Positions 18,648 through 29,007 of a DNA stretch of 64,000 nucleotides are shown one piece after another. A model generated the notes under the pieces. The model was not told where the DNA came from. It worked only from the letters and a program-made list of their open reading frames with translations, and ran no database searches. Position 1 is the stretch's first letter. Every line of letters begins with the position of its first letter. The position numbers were made by a program, and so were the translations under genes. The DNA comes from Subtercola vilae (lineage in GTDB: Bacteria > Actinomycetota > Actinomycetes > Actinomycetales > Microbacteriaceae): NCBI RefSeq assembly GCF_004923255.1, contig NZ_QYRT01000002.1, positions 122,058-186,057 on the forward strand. The letters run 5' to 3'.

Positions 18648-20140
18648 ACTCTCCCACCCCCCACACCGAGCTTCTCCGCGCTCTCGACCCCGCTCGTGAG
18701 ACGCTCGACCTCACCCCGGCCGAACGCAGCCACCGCGACGCCCTTCTGGCCTCGCTCGTCGAAACCGCTTCGTCCATTCCCACCGCAGACCGCCCCCGCT
18801 GGGCACGCCACCCCCGCCGCACCATCTTCACCGCGGTCAGCGCCGCTGCCGCGCTCGCCCTCGTCACCGCCATCGCGATCACGGCGCTGCCCGGCGCCAC
18901 GAACCCTCCGGCCGCCTCGTTCGCGCTCCCAGCGCACGGTTCGCTCGCGAGCTGGACCTCATCGCCTCAACACACCGACGCGAACCCGGCCGATGTCCAG
19001 GCATGCGCCTCGGCGCTCGGCTTCGACTCGAGCCCCGGGCATCCGGCAACCGCCCTCACCAGCGAGAAGCGCGGCGACTTCACCTCGCTCTTCATCGAGC
19101 AGGGCGCTTCAGACGGCTACTGCGTGCTCTCGGGTGGCACCGTCGAGAACTCGGTCAACTTCGCGGGTCTGAAAGCACACCCGCTGACCGACCCGAACTC
19201 GGCGAGCATCAGCGTCACACAGGGCGCCGAATGGATGTACGTGGTCTCCGGTCGCGCCGGTGCTAATGTGACTTCGCTCACGGTGACCAACCCCGACACC
19301 GGAGCCGCTGTCACAGCTGCCCTGGCGAAGGGTGTGTGGTCTGCGTGGTGGCCCGTGGGCGAAGGGTCTCGTGCCTGGGGGCCGACTGCGGGCGGTTACG
19401 CCGACGGCATTTCTATTTCGTACACCCTCATCGACGGCACCACTCATGTCTCCACGAATGCCTCAGACACCGGCTCTGACGATAGTACGTCGAACTTGAC
19501 CGACAACCCGCCCGCCCTCGGCGCACTCCCGGGCTGGGCAGCCGGCGCTGCAGCGCTGACACCAACCCCGGCTGACGTCAACACCTGCGCAGCATCGGCT
19601 GCAGGCTGGCCTACGGGCTCGGCGAGCGTCGTCTTGGCTGAGACACGCGGCGGTTTCGAGTCGCTGTTGCTCGACAAAGACGGTGATCGTGCGTACTGCG
19701 TTCTCACCGCGGGTGCCGTCACCTGGTCGCGAGAATTGGGAACCATGCCCACGATCGACCCGCCAACCGGCTCATCCCCTGCGCCGGATGCTCCGACCGC
19801 CGCCCTCGTCATGGACGAGAGCGTTGACGGAGTGGTTCCCGGGACACGCATCTCCACGGCCCTCGGCACCGCCGACCCCGGCGTCACCGCGGTCACACTG
19901 CACCTCGCCGCCGGACACGACGTTCAGGCCACGGTTGCGAACGGCAGCTGGATGGCCTGGTGGCCCGAAGACGAAACAGCCGCCCTCAACGGCGCGGTCG
20001 TAGACGGCACCACGATCACCGCGAAGCCCGCGCCCGCCCCGACCTCGACCCCGGCACCAACGGACGCGCCCATTCCCGCCGGCCCGCCGACGCTGTCGTT
20101 CACCACGGCTGACGGCGTAGAACACACCCCGGTCAACTGA
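18644..20140 (+). CDS. Single-pass membrane protein with duplicated outer module, possible anti-sigma
   Basis: A 498-residue protein, GTG start overlapping the sigma gene. The N-terminal 60 residues are cytoplasmic and include LTPAERSHRDALLASLV; a membrane segment follows (about 65-87, FTAVSAAAALALVTAIAITALPG). The outer part contains two copies of one module: copy 1 at about 110-255 (DVQACASALGF, FTSLFIEQGASDGYCVLSGG, GVWSAWWPVGE) and copy 2 at about 305-455 (DVNTCAASAAGW, FESLLLDKDGDRAYCVLTAG, GSWMAWWPEDE). Each has two Cys. A Pro/Ala/Thr linker precedes the C-terminus. No ZAS zinc motif is seen, so an anti-sigma role is inferred from position and topology only. Confidence 0.7.
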   Translation: MNSPTPHTELLRALDPARETLDLTPAERSHRDALLASLVETASSIPTADRPRWARHPRRTIFTAVSAAAALALVTAIAITALPGATNPPAASFALPAHGSLASWTSSPQHTDANPADVQACASALGFDSSPGHPATALTSEKRGDFTSLFIEQGASDGYCVLSGGTVENSVNFAGLKAHPLTDPNSASISVTQGAEWMYVVSGRAGANVTSLTVTNPDTGAAVTAALAKGVWSAWWPVGEGSRAWGPTAGGYADGISISYTLIDGTTHVSTNASDTGSDDSTSNLTDNPPALGALPGWAAGAAALTPTPADVNTCAASAAGWPTGSASVVLAETRGGFESLLLDKDGDRAYCVLTAGAVTWSRELGTMPTIDPPTGSSPAPDAPTAALVMDESVDGVVPGTRISTALGTADPGVTAVTLHLAAGHDVQATVANGSWMAWWPEDETAALNGAVVDGTTITAKPAPAPTSTPAPTDAPIPAGPPTLSFTTADGVEHTPVN

Positions 20141-20157
20141 CGCCCCGCCACCGCACA

Positions 20158-20194
20158 ACGGCCCGCTCTGCGCACAAAGCACAGAACGGGCCGT
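20158..20194. terminator. Bidirectional hairpin between anti-sigma-like gene and ABC-F gene
   Basis: A 13-base stem with one mismatch (20158-20170 with 20182-20194) and an 11-base loop lies between two convergent genes. There is no long T-run on either side. Confidence 0.6.
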
Positions 20195-20216
20195 CAGCCG
20201 GGCAGCAGGGCAACCG

Positions 20217-21815
20217 CTACGCGAGCTCGATCAGATCCTGATACTCCTTGTTCCAGTGGTCTTCGACGCCGTCGGGCAGAATCAGCACCCGCTCGGGGTT
20301 CAGCGCCATGACAGCGCCCTCGTCGTGCGAGACCAAGACCACGGCTCCGGCGTAGTTGGCCAGGGCATCCAGAATCTCTTCACGAGACGCGGGGTCGAGG
20401 TTGTTTGTGGGCTCGTCGAGCAGCAGCACGTTCGCGCCAGAGACCACGATCATGGCGAGGGCCAGCCGCGTCTTCTCGCCGCCTGAGAGCACGCCGGCGA
20501 GCTTGTGCGAGTCGTCACCGGTGAACAGGAACGAGCCGAGCACGCGCCGCGCCTCCATCTCGGTGAGGTTCGGCGACGACGACACCATGTTCTGCAGCAC
20601 GCTGCGCTTCACATCGATGGTCTCGTGCTCCTGCGCGTAGTACCCGATGCGCAGGCCGAACCCGGGCTCGACCTTGCCTGTGTCGGGCTTGTCGATGCCC
20701 GCGAGAATGCGCAGCATGGTGGTCTTGCCGGCACCGTTGAAGCCGAGGATGACCACCTTCGACCCGCGGTCGATCGCGAGGTCGACCGCCGTGAAGATCT
20801 CGAGCGAACCGTAGCTCTTCGACAGATCAGAGGCCATCAGGGGCGTACGCCCACAGGCCACCGGGTCGGGAAAACGCAGTTTGGCAACGCGCTCCACCAC
20901 GCGGGTCTCGTCGAGCCCCGACAGCATCTTCTCGGCGCGACGCACCATCTGGTGGGCGGCGGCGGCCTTCGAGGCCTTGGCCCCGAAGCGGGCGGCCTGC
21001 ATCTGCAGCACGCCGGCCTTCTTTTCGACGTTGACGCGCTCTTTCTTGCGGCGCTCCTCATCGGAGGCGCGCTGGCGCAGGTAGTTCTTCCAGTTCATGT
21101 TGTAGATATCGATGACCGTGCGGTTCGCATCTAGGTAGAACACGCGGTTGACGGTCTCTTCGACGAGTGCCACGTCGTGGCTGATCACGATGAGGCCGCC
21201 CTGGAAGTTCTTCAGAAACTCCCGCAGCCACACCACCGAGTCGGCGTCGAGGTGGTTTGTCGGTTCGTCGAGCAGCATCGTGTCTGCGCCCGAGAAGAGG
21301 ATGCGAGCGAGCTCGATACGGCGCCGCTGGCCACCCGAGAGGGTTGAGAGCGGCTGGTCGAGGATATGGTCGGGCAGGCTGAGGTTCGACGCGATGGAGG
21401 CGGCTTCGGCCTCGGCCGAGTACCCGCCGAGCGCGTTGAAACGGTCGTCGAGGCTGCCGTACTTCTTCATGGCCTTGGCAACGACCGCCGGGTCGCTCGA
21501 GGCCATGTCGAGCTGCGACTGCTGCATCTGCAGCACGATCTGGCCGAGGTCGCGGGCATCCAGAATGCGCGTGCGGGCGAGGTCTTCGGGGTTGCCCGAG
21601 CGGGGGTCTTGCGGCAGATAGCCGATCTGGCCGGTCATCTCGATGCGGCCGCCGTCGGGCTTCAGCTCGCCCGCGAGGGTCTTCGTGAGAGTGGTCTTAC
21701 CGGCACCGTTTCGCCCCACCAGCCCCACCTTGTCGCCGGCAGAAATGCGAAAATTCACGTCTTCCATCAGAACCCGGGCGCCAACACGTAGCTCAAGGTC
21801 ATGCACACTGAGCAC
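20217..21815 (-). CDS. ABC-F family ribosome-associated ATPase
   Basis: A 532-residue protein with two ABC ATPase domains and no membrane segment. Domain 1 has GRNGAGKT, signature LSGGQRRR and Walker B TMLLDEPTNHLD; domain 2 has GFNGAGKT, LSGGEKTR and VLLLDEPTNNLD. The charged linker between (RQRASDEERRKKERVNVEKKAGVLQ) is the P-site tRNA-interaction motif region. ABC-F proteins bind the ribosome and relieve stalls or protect from antibiotics; this one resembles a general translation factor rather than a dedicated resistance protein, but that cannot be proved here. It starts with GTG at 21815 and is divergent from bioY. Confidence 0.88.
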   Translation of the reverse strand: MLSVHDLELRVGARVLMEDVNFRISAGDKVGLVGRNGAGKTTLTKTLAGELKPDGGRIEMTGQIGYLPQDPRSGNPEDLARTRILDARDLGQIVLQMQQSQLDMASSDPAVVAKAMKKYGSLDDRFNALGGYSAEAEAASIASNLSLPDHILDQPLSTLSGGQRRRIELARILFSGADTMLLDEPTNHLDADSVVWLREFLKNFQGGLIVISHDVALVEETVNRVFYLDANRTVIDIYNMNWKNYLRQRASDEERRKKERVNVEKKAGVLQMQAARFGAKASKAAAAHQMVRRAEKMLSGLDETRVVERVAKLRFPDPVACGRTPLMASDLSKSYGSLEIFTAVDLAIDRGSKVVILGFNGAGKTTMLRILAGIDKPDTGKVEPGFGLRIGYYAQEHETIDVKRSVLQNMVSSSPNLTEMEARRVLGSFLFTGDDSHKLAGVLSGGEKTRLALAMIVVSGANVLLLDEPTNNLDPASREEILDALANYAGAVVLVSHDEGAVMALNPERVLILPDGVEDHWNKEYQDLIELA

Positions 21816-21964
21816 AGGAGTAGTCCAATTCTTTCGTCACATCTCTATGACAGGGGTGGGGGGATGTCACCCTAGTATAAAACGTGAGCCCTGTCTCTTA
21901 TTCCTTTCACGGCTTTCGGATGCCCCACTCACCCCGCTCGTACGGGATCTCACAGAGGAGACAC

Positions 21965-22558
21965 ATGTCGAATTCGACACTGGCCCACACCCGCCCCACC
22001 CTGGCAGACCGGGTCATTCCGCGTTCGCTCGTCACCGACGCCGCACTGGTTCTCGGAGGGGCGGCCTTCACCGGTATCCTCGCTCAGCTCGCCATTCCGC
22101 TCTGGCCCGTGCCGATCACCGGTCAGACGCTCGCGGTTCTGCTCGTGGGCAGTTCGCTCGGCATGCTGCGCGGCGCTCTCGCGATGGTGGTCTACGCGGT
22201 CATCGGCATCATCGGCGTGCCGTGGTTCAGCGAGGGCAGTTCGGGCGTGCACATCATCGCCGGGCCGACCGGCGGGTACATCATCGGCTTCATCGCCGCC
22301 GCAGCCCTCACCGGCTGGGTGGCACAGCGCGCGTGGGACCACAAGTTCGTCGGGGCCTTCATCTCCTTCGCCGGCGGCACCATCGTCACCTTCGCCATCG
22401 GCATGGCCTGGCTCGCAGCCGTTCTCGGCCTCAACCTGCAGCAGACGCTGAACGGCGGGCTGTACCCCTTCATTGTGGGCGGCATCGTCAAGGCCGTCAT
22501 CGCGGCGGCGCTCATTCCTCTCGCGTGGAAGTTCGTCACCCGCTTCGCCAAGAAGTAG
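21965..22558 (+). CDS. bioY: Biotin transporter BioY
   Basis: A 197-residue membrane S-component of an ECF-type vitamin transporter, importing biotin. About six membrane segments are visible, with the BioY signatures LAQLAIPLWPVPITGQTLAVLLVG and PTGGYIIGFIAAA. No bioM/bioN energy-coupling genes are adjacent, so it works alone or with shared ECF components encoded elsewhere. The frame is open to 21884, but the ATG at 21965 follows AGAGGAG. An AT-rich segment (TAGTATAAAA, around 21873) is the likely promoter. I looked for a biotin-repressor inverted repeat and saw none. Confidence 0.92.
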   Translation: MSNSTLAHTRPTLADRVIPRSLVTDAALVLGGAAFTGILAQLAIPLWPVPITGQTLAVLLVGSSLGMLRGALAMVVYAVIGIIGVPWFSEGSSGVHIIAGPTGGYIIGFIAAAALTGWVAQRAWDHKFVGAFISFAGGTIVTFAIGMAWLAAVLGLNLQQTLNGGLYPFIVGGIVKAVIAAALIPLAWKFVTRFAKK

Positions 22559-22589
22559 CGCGCCCGGCGCCCAGCGCCCAGCGCACGAA

Positions 22590-22625
22590 AAAGCCCCCGC
22601 CCGGTCATCCGGTAGCGGGGGCTTT
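22590..22625. terminator. Bidirectional terminator, bioY / DUF59 gene
   Basis: A perfect 11-base stem, AAAGCCCCCGC (22590-22600) with GCGGGGGCTTT (22615-22625), between two convergent genes. The terminal A and T tracts serve both directions. Confidence 0.85.
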
Positions 22626-22652
22626 CTCGTTGTCTGAATAGCTGGCTGAAGC

Positions 22653-22982
22653 CTAAATACTGAACCCGAGCGCCCGCATCATGTCGCGGCCGTCGTCAGT
22701 GATCTTGTCGGGGCCCCACGGCGGCATCCACACCCAGTTGATGCGAAATGCGTCAACGACGCCGTCGAGCGCCTCGGCGGTCTGCTCTTCGAGCACGTCG
22801 GTGAGCGGGCATCCGGCACTCGTCAGGGTCATCGAGATGACGAGAGCGGTGTTCTCCTCATCCCAGCCGAGGTCGTAGATGAGGCCGAGGTCGACAACGT
22901 TGATGCCGAGCTCCGGATCCATGACGTCTTTGAGCGCCTCTTCGACCTGGTCGAACTTCGCGGGTTCCAGTGTGGTGACCAT
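22653..22982 (-). CDS. DUF59 metal-sulfur cluster assembly factor (SufT-like)
   Basis: A 109-residue MIP18/DUF59 protein that helps mature Fe-S proteins. Its core is EALKDVMDPELGINVVDLGLIYDLG, with the conserved Cys in TSAGCPLTDVLEEQ and WVWMPPWGPDKIT near the C-terminus. It is the last gene of the suf cluster, 20 bases after sufC, as in many actinobacteria where it is called SufT. It is likely part of the sufB-D-C transcript and ends at a strong terminator. Confidence 0.9.
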   Translation of the reverse strand: MVTTLEPAKFDQVEEALKDVMDPELGINVVDLGLIYDLGWDEENTALVISMTLTSAGCPLTDVLEEQTAEALDGVVDAFRINWVWMPPWGPDKITDDGRDMMRALGFSI

Positions 22983-23002
22983 ACGAAAATTCTACGCCGA
23001 CT

Positions 23003-23793
<791 letters not shown>

Positions 23794-23794
<1 letters not shown>

Positions 23795-24123
23795 TATGAG
23801 ATTTCTTTGGTAGTTGAGGGGTCGATGTAGATGTCTCCGTCGACGATGGTGAGTTCGTAGACGGGTACCGGCTCGTAGGCCGGCAGAGTGAGGGGCTTGC
23901 CCGTGGTGAGCGAGAATTTCGAGCCGTGCGCCCAGCATTCGAGCGTGTCGCCCTCGACGAAACCTTCGGCCAGCGAGATGTCGCCGTGCGTGCAGGTGTC
24001 GCCGATGGCGAAGCACTGGCCCGAGCTGTCTTTGACGAGCGCGATGGCCACGCCGTCGATTTCAACGCGGAGCGCCTCGTTCATGTTCAGTTCGTCGACC
24101 GAACAGATCTTCACAGCGGCCAT
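23794..24123 (-). CDS. Rieske [2Fe-2S] ferredoxin in suf operon
   Basis: A 109-residue Rieske-type ferredoxin like the ferredoxin subunit of non-haem iron oxygenases. The cluster ligands are CTH (residues 44-46) and CWAH (63-66). It overlaps sufD (TGATG) and sufC (TAATG) by one base on each side, so it is fully embedded in the suf operon. The placement suggests an electron donor to cluster assembly or a model client, but its partner is not known. This gene order is typical of actinobacterial suf clusters. Confidence 0.9.
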
Positions 24124-25376
24124 CAGACGGCACCGACCGTGAGAGTCAGTTCGGCTTCGACGGCTGCGCTGAGGCGTGCTTCGACGCTCTCTGCGCCGAT
24201 CTGCTGGATGATCTCGGCCAGGAACCCGCGAACAACGAGCCTGCGTGCCTCTTCTTCGCTGATGCCCCGCGACTGCAGGTAGAACAGCTGCTCATCGTCG
24301 AAGCGGCCGGTCGAGCTGGCGTGGCCAGCTCCGATGATGTTGCCGGTCTCGATCTCGAGGTTCGGAATCGAGTCGGCGCGGGTGCCTTCGCTCAACACGA
24401 GGTTGCGGTTCTCCTCGTAGCTGTCGGTGCCGTTGGCGCTCTGGCGAATCAGCACGTCGCCGACCCAGACCGAGTGCGCGCCCTCGCCCTGCAGCGCGCC
24501 CTTGTACTTGACGCGCGAACGCGAGTTCTCGGCTTCGTGGTCGATGTACACGCGCTGCTCGAGGTGTTGGCCGGCGTCGGCGAAGTACAGCCCGTACGCC
24601 TCCGTTGAGCTGCCCTGTTCAGACAGGTGGATGCTCGGATTCACCCGCACCACAGCCCCGCCCAGTGACACCACGATGTGGCGCAGGCTCGCGTCGCGAC
24701 CCACCTGGGCGAAGTGGCTTGCCACGTGCAGGGCGGAATCGTTCCACTGCTGCACAGACACCACCGTGAGGTGGGCGCCCTCCTTCACCACGATCTCGAC
24801 GTTCTCGGTGAGCTGGGCGTCGCCGCTGTTCTGCAGGATGACCAGGCCGCGACTGTTCGGCCGAGCGGTGATCACCGTGTGCGCGGCGCGTGCCGTCTCA
24901 CCGAGACCGTCGCGGGTGAGCACGAACGGGGCCGTCGGTTCTTCGCCGGTGACCTCGATGGCGAGAGCCTTCTCGAAGCCCGACCACGCGTTTGCGCTGG
25001 CCTTGTCTTCGGGCAGGCCCGCGCTGCCGACGCGAGGGTCGGTGCGGTCGATCCACAGCAGCTCGAAGCCGTCGACGGGCTGCTCGAGCGCGGGCTCGAA
25101 CGGCGAGCCGTCGAGCTCGCCCGAGATCAGGCCGGTGATGCGCTTGATCGGGGTGAGCTTCCAGTCGACCTCGTGGCCCGTTGGCTCGTCGAAGTCGACC
25201 ACGTTCGGCGAGGTGTAGCGCTCAGAACGGGTCTGAACGGGCCTCTCCGACCAGGCGCCGTCGGTGTGCGACTTCGACCCCATCGGTTCACCGCGGTGAC
25301 CACCGGGTGTCGAGATGCGCTCGGTTCCGCTTCCGCTTTCGGGCGCGGTCGTATTGGATGGTGCGACTGCAGACAT
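24123..25376 (-). CDS. sufD: Fe-S cluster scaffold subunit SufD
   Basis: A 417-residue beta-helix protein of the SufBCD complex. The core runs through VKEGAHLTVVSVQQW, GAVVRVNPSIHL, the YLQSRGISEEEARRLVVRGFLAEII C-terminus and the conserved His in GAGHASSTGRFD. The N-terminal 60 residues are variable. SufD pairs with SufB and SufC to build clusters. It starts at ATG 25376, 35 bases after sufB, and its stop overlaps the Rieske gene. Confidence 0.94.
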   Translation of the reverse strand: MSAVAPSNTTAPESGSGTERISTPGGHRGEPMGSKSHTDGAWSERPVQTRSERYTSPNVVDFDEPTGHEVDWKLTPIKRITGLISGELDGSPFEPALEQPVDGFELLWIDRTDPRVGSAGLPEDKASANAWSGFEKALAIEVTGEEPTAPFVLTRDGLGETARAAHTVITARPNSRGLVILQNSGDAQLTENVEIVVKEGAHLTVVSVQQWNDSALHVASHFAQVGRDASLRHIVVSLGGAVVRVNPSIHLSEQGSSTEAYGLYFADAGQHLEQRVYIDHEAENSRSRVKYKGALQGEGAHSVWVGDVLIRQSANGTDSYEENRNLVLSEGTRADSIPNLEIETGNIIGAGHASSTGRFDDEQLFYLQSRGISEEEARRLVVRGFLAEIIQQIGAESVEARLSAAVEAELTLTVGAV

Positions 25377-25411
25377 TTAGCCGACAGGTCCTTTCGGCGG
25401 AACGAGACAGG

Positions 25412-26830
25412 TCATCCGACGCTGCCTTCCATTCCCATTTCGATGAGCTTGTTCAGTTCGAGGGCATACTCCATGGGCAGCTCGCGCGCGATGGGTTCGA
25501 TGAACCCGCGCACGATCATGGCCATGGCTTCGTCTTCGGGCAGGCCGCGGCTCATCAGGTAGAAGAGCTGCTCCTCACTGACCCGGGAGACCGTTGCCTC
25601 GTGGCCGAGCTGTACATCATCCACCCGGATGTCGATGGCGGGGTACGTGTCAGACCGAGATTGAGTGTCGACCAACAGCGCGTCGCAGCGAACCGTGTTC
25701 GCCGAGTGGTGCGCATTCTCAGCGACCCTCACTTCACCGCGGTACCCCGCACGACCGCCGCCACGGGCGATCGACTTCGAGACGATCGACGACTGCGTGT
25801 ACGGTGCCATGTGGATCATCTTCGCGCCGGCGTCTTGGTGCTGGCCGGGGCCCGCGAACGCGACCGAGAGGGTCTCACCCTTGGCGTGTTCGCCGACCAG
25901 GTAGATCGACGGGTACTTCATGGTGACCTTCGAGCCGATGTTGCCGTCGATCCACTCCATGGTCGCGCCCTCGTGCGCAATAGCGCGCTTGGTGACCAGG
26001 TTGTAGACGTTGTTCGACCAGTTCTGGATCGTCGTGTACCGAACGCGGGCGTTCTTCTTCACGATGATCTCGACCACGGCCGAGTGCAGCGAGTCGCTCT
26101 TGTAGATGGGGGCGGTGCAGCCCTCGATGTAGTGAACGTACGAGCCTTCGTCGGCGATGATCAACGTGCGCTCGAACTGGCCCATGTTCTCGGTGTTGAT
26201 ACGGAAGTAGGCCTGCAGCGGAATCTCGACGTGCACGTTCTTCGGAACGTAGACGAATGATCCACCCGACCAGACGGCCGTGTTGAGCGCTGCGAACTTG
26301 TTGTCACCGCTCGGGATGACCGTACCGAAGTACTCGTCGAAGAACTCGGGGTGTTCGCGAAGTGCCGTGTCGGTGTCCATGAAGATGACGCCCTGGGCCT
26401 CGAGGTCTTCACGAATGGTGTGGTAGACCACCTCGGACTCGTACTGTGCAGCGACACCGGAGACGAGGCGCTGGCGCTCCGCCTCGGGGATGCCGAGCTT
26501 CTCGTACGTGTTCTTGATGTCGTCGGGCAGGTCTTCCCAGCTCTGGGCTTGCTTCTCGGTCGATCGTACGAAGTACTTGATGTTGTCGAAGTCGATGCCG
26601 GAAAGGTCAGCTCCCCACGTCGGCATGGGCTTCCGCTCGAAGATCTGCAATGCCTTCAGGCGGTTCTTGAGCATCCACTCAGGTTCGCTCTTCAGCGTTG
26701 AGATACCGGTGACCACTTCGGGCGAGATGCCGCGTTTCGCGATAGCGCCCGCGGCATCGGAGTCGGACCACCCGAACTCGTACACCCCCAGGTTCTGCAG
26801 TTCTGGCCGGTCGATGAGTACGTCTGTCAT
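25412..26830 (-). CDS. sufB: Fe-S cluster scaffold protein SufB
   Basis: A 472-residue scaffold on which the 4Fe-4S cluster is assembled. It has the typical [12 protein letters not shown], the [16 protein letters not shown] region, [16 protein letters not shown] with the conserved Cys, and the C-terminal [22 protein letters not shown] helix pair shared with SufD. The ATG at 26830 follows GGGAGAAG. It is the first gene of sufB-sufD-Rieske-sufC-DUF59. No SufR-type repressor, SufS desulfurase or SufU follows, which most actinobacterial suf operons contain. Confidence 0.95.
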   Translation of the reverse strand: MTDVLIDRPELQNLGVYEFGWSDSDAAGAIAKRGISPEVVTGISTLKSEPEWMLKNRLKALQIFERKPMPTWGADLSGIDFDNIKYFVRSTEKQAQSWEDLPDDIKNTYEKLGIPEAERQRLVSGVAAQYESEVVYHTIREDLEAQGVIFMDTDTALREHPEFFDEYFGTVIPSGDNKFAALNTAVWSGGSFVYVPKNVHVEIPLQAYFRINTENMGQFERTLIIADEGSYVHYIEGCTAPIYKSDSLHSAVVEIIVKKNARVRYTTIQNWSNNVYNLVTKRAIAHEGATMEWIDGNIGSKVTMKYPSIYLVGEHAKGETLSVAFAGPGQHQDAGAKMIHMAPYTQSSIVSKSIARGGGRAGYRGEVRVAENAHHSANTVRCDALLVDTQSRSDTYPAIDIRVDDVQLGHEATVSRVSEEQLFYLMSRGLPEDEAMAMIVRGFIEPIARELPMEYALELNKLIEMGMEGSVG

Positions 26831-27099
26831 GACTTCTCCCTTCCTCTCACTCTGTCAACACGTCGAGTTGTGCGGGAATTCCACGAAGCGTAGAACTCGC
26901 AGGCTCTGTACTTAGAATGAAACCGAGAAACTGCAGCTTCGTCGCCGCCTCGTGTGAAACCCTTACGCCTCGTGGCGCGGATTCTCGACCTCTCAACTCT
27001 ATCGGCACCCGAGGCCGCGATGAAGAGACCCCGGGTCTTTCGCAGCAATTCGCGGCCATGTGTTATGCAATCGCATCAGAATGAAGGGCTCAACCCGTC

Positions 27100-28227
27100 G
27101 TGAACCGCTTGCTCTCCCGGTTAGCCGCCGTGCTCCCTGCCCGCATCGACGGTCGTGTTCGTCTGTTGGCGTGGGCGTCGCTCGTGGTGCAGATCATCCT
27201 GGTGGGCACGGGCGGTGCGGTTCGCCTGACCGGTTCCGGCCTCGGATGCCCCACCTGGCCCCAGTGCACCGCGGGCTCCTTCGTGTCGACACCGGAGATG
27301 GGTGTGCACGGAATCATCGAGTTCACCAACCGACTGCTGACGTTCGTCATTGTGATCATCGCGATTCTCGTCTTCGTCGCCGTGCTCCGGATGCGCCGCG
27401 AACGTCGCGATCTGTTCGTTCTGACTCTGCTGCAGGGCCTCTCGATCCCGCTGCAGGCGGTCATCGGTGGCATCACCGTTCTCACCGGGCTGAACCCGTA
27501 CATCGTGGGCGTGCACTTCGTCATCTCGATCGGGCTCGTCGTCGTCACCACCATGCTCGTCTACCGCGTCTACTTCGGCCCGCGCAGCGCACTCGGCATC
27601 GCCCGTGCCGAGGCCGGCGCCGTCGACGCGCGTTCGAGTGCGCTCGTCGCGTCGCTGTTGCCTTCCGGCCGCGACCGTGCCTCGGCCTCCCGCACTGGTG
27701 TTGGCACAGCGGTGGCTGCCGAAGGCGCAGGTCTCTCCCTCGTCGTTCCCATCTGGTACCTGCGCATCTCGCAGGTCACGGCCGTCTTCGTGGGCCTCAC
27801 CGTCATCATGGGCATCCTCACGACCGGGTCAGGCCCGCACGCTGGCGACGCGAACACCCCGCGCAACGGCCTCAACACCGACGTCATGGAACACATCCAC
27901 AGCTACCCGGCCTACGCCACCTTCGCGCTCACCCTCGTTCTCGTCATCGTCGCCCTCGCCCTGCGGCTCCCCCGCCGCTGGCCTGTCACCCTGCTGATCA
28001 TCGAGGTCGTGCAAATCGCCGTGGGGCTCACCCAGTCGCGCCTCGGCCTGCCGCCTGCCCTCGTCGTGGCGCACATGATCCTCGCTGCCACCCTCGTGGC
28101 CGCCATGACCGCCACCCTCCTCGCCCAACGCTCCCGCGCCACGGCCCCCTTTACTTCCGCGGATTCGGCCGCCCCGTTCGCCTCGACCTCAGGAAAGTCG
28201 ATCGACTTTCCCCAGAACGTCGCCTGA
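27100..28227 (+). CDS. ctaA: Haem A synthase COX15/CtaA
   Basis: A 375-residue membrane enzyme oxidising haem O to haem A for cytochrome aa3 oxidase. About eight membrane segments are present, in two halves. Signatures are VGTGGAVRLTGSGLGCPTWPQCT with the Cys pair, HGIIEFTNRLLTF, VGVHFVISIG, TGSGPHAGD and EHIHSYPAYATF, giving the haem-ligand His residues. A polar insert of about 45 residues separates the halves. The GTG at 27100 follows AAGGG. It is divergent from sufB over 269 bases, in which I found no clear operator. Confidence 0.92.
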   Translation: MNRLLSRLAAVLPARIDGRVRLLAWASLVVQIILVGTGGAVRLTGSGLGCPTWPQCTAGSFVSTPEMGVHGIIEFTNRLLTFVIVIIAILVFVAVLRMRRERRDLFVLTLLQGLSIPLQAVIGGITVLTGLNPYIVGVHFVISIGLVVVTTMLVYRVYFGPRSALGIARAEAGAVDARSSALVASLLPSGRDRASASRTGVGTAVAAEGAGLSLVVPIWYLRISQVTAVFVGLTVIMGILTTGSGPHAGDANTPRNGLNTDVMEHIHSYPAYATFALTLVLVIVALALRLPRRWPVTLLIIEVVQIAVGLTQSRLGLPPALVVAHMILAATLVAAMTATLLAQRSRATAPFTSADSAAPFASTSGKSIDFPQNVA

Positions 28228-28260
28228 CCCTCCCCCGCCCGACATTCTGGGCAAACTCGA
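28202..28260. terminator. Long imperfect hairpin at the end of ctaA
   Basis: Arms 28202-28221 and 28241-28260 pair over 20 bases with three mismatches around a 19-base loop. It covers the last codons of ctaA and runs up to the stop of the convergent DUF559 remnant. The left arm starts TCGACTTTCCCC, the same 12 bases as the serB/fabG hairpin. A perfect 20-base palindrome (28193-28212) overlaps it inside ctaA. Confidence 0.55.
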
Positions 28261-28266
28261 CCTGCG

Positions 28267-28913
28267 TCAAATGGGTTGCGTGGGCGCCAGGGGGCGGGTG
28301 TGTCGGCCCGCGGGAGTGGGGGTCCAGCCCGCACGCCTGAGGGCGAGCTCGATGCGGGCGACGGTGAGAGTCGGTGTGACGAAGAGTGCGTGTTTGCGAA
28401 AGCGCAGCAGACTCCAGCCGTCGAGGTGAAAACGCTCGAGCCTCAGCATGTCCCTGTCGTACTGAGTGTCGTCGGTTCGGTGGTGGTCGCCGTCGTACTC
28501 GACGATGACCTTCCATCGACGGTAGACCAAGTCGGCACGACCGATCTCGGCTCCGACCCCGTGCAGATGTGCTCTGGGGCTCCGGATGCCCGGCTCTTGC
28601 CGCGGCCACGAAACGTCTGCACGTGCGAGGCCAGCTCCTCGAGCGTCGCGTAGGGCCTCACCTCGCCCCGGGTGGCGTACACGGGCTGGTGTGCGAAGTA
28701 GTCCCCCACTGCATGTCGATGAAGCACTTCGTCGGATGCGCCCGACACCTCATTAGGCACGCGCCGCTCGCGAACGCTGTAGTGCGGGGCCGCGAGGTCA
28801 CCTCGGCGTAACCGCTCGACGCCGACCCCGGCAGCCCGAGCCAGGCGAGGCGCGACCCCGAAAAAGCTATCCACAGCGCGCACGCGCTCCCCGAGCATCC
28901 ACTTTCCCAACAA
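28267..28913 (-). pseudogene. Broken DUF559-domain endonuclease-like gene
   Basis: Pieces of one protein lie in different frames. The N-terminal part (from about 28898) reads RLARAAGVGVERLRRGDLAAPHYSVRERR and YATLEELASHVQ, as in intact family members. A short RAGHPEPQ match lies in a third frame near 28590. The C-terminal catalytic part (28535-28267) reads ADLVYRRWKVIVEYDGDHHRTD and WSLLRFRKHALF, the DUF559/Vsr-like nuclease fold with its EYDGDHH signature. Relative to normal members of about 280-300 residues, an internal block of 60-80 codons is missing and at least two frame changes are needed. A sequencing error cannot explain the missing block, so it is probably a true pseudogene. Confidence 0.75.
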
Positions 28914-29007
28914 CGTCGCTACGAGGTGTCAGAACCGACGATCTGGGGAAACCCGACTCTCACGCTCGGGAAAAGGGAGCGCGAAAGTGTTCAGAAGAAG
29001 AAGCTGC

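Noticed and set aside
21816..21964. Biotin-repressor operator before bioY
   Set aside because: No inverted repeat of the BirA, BioR or BioQ kind could be seen.
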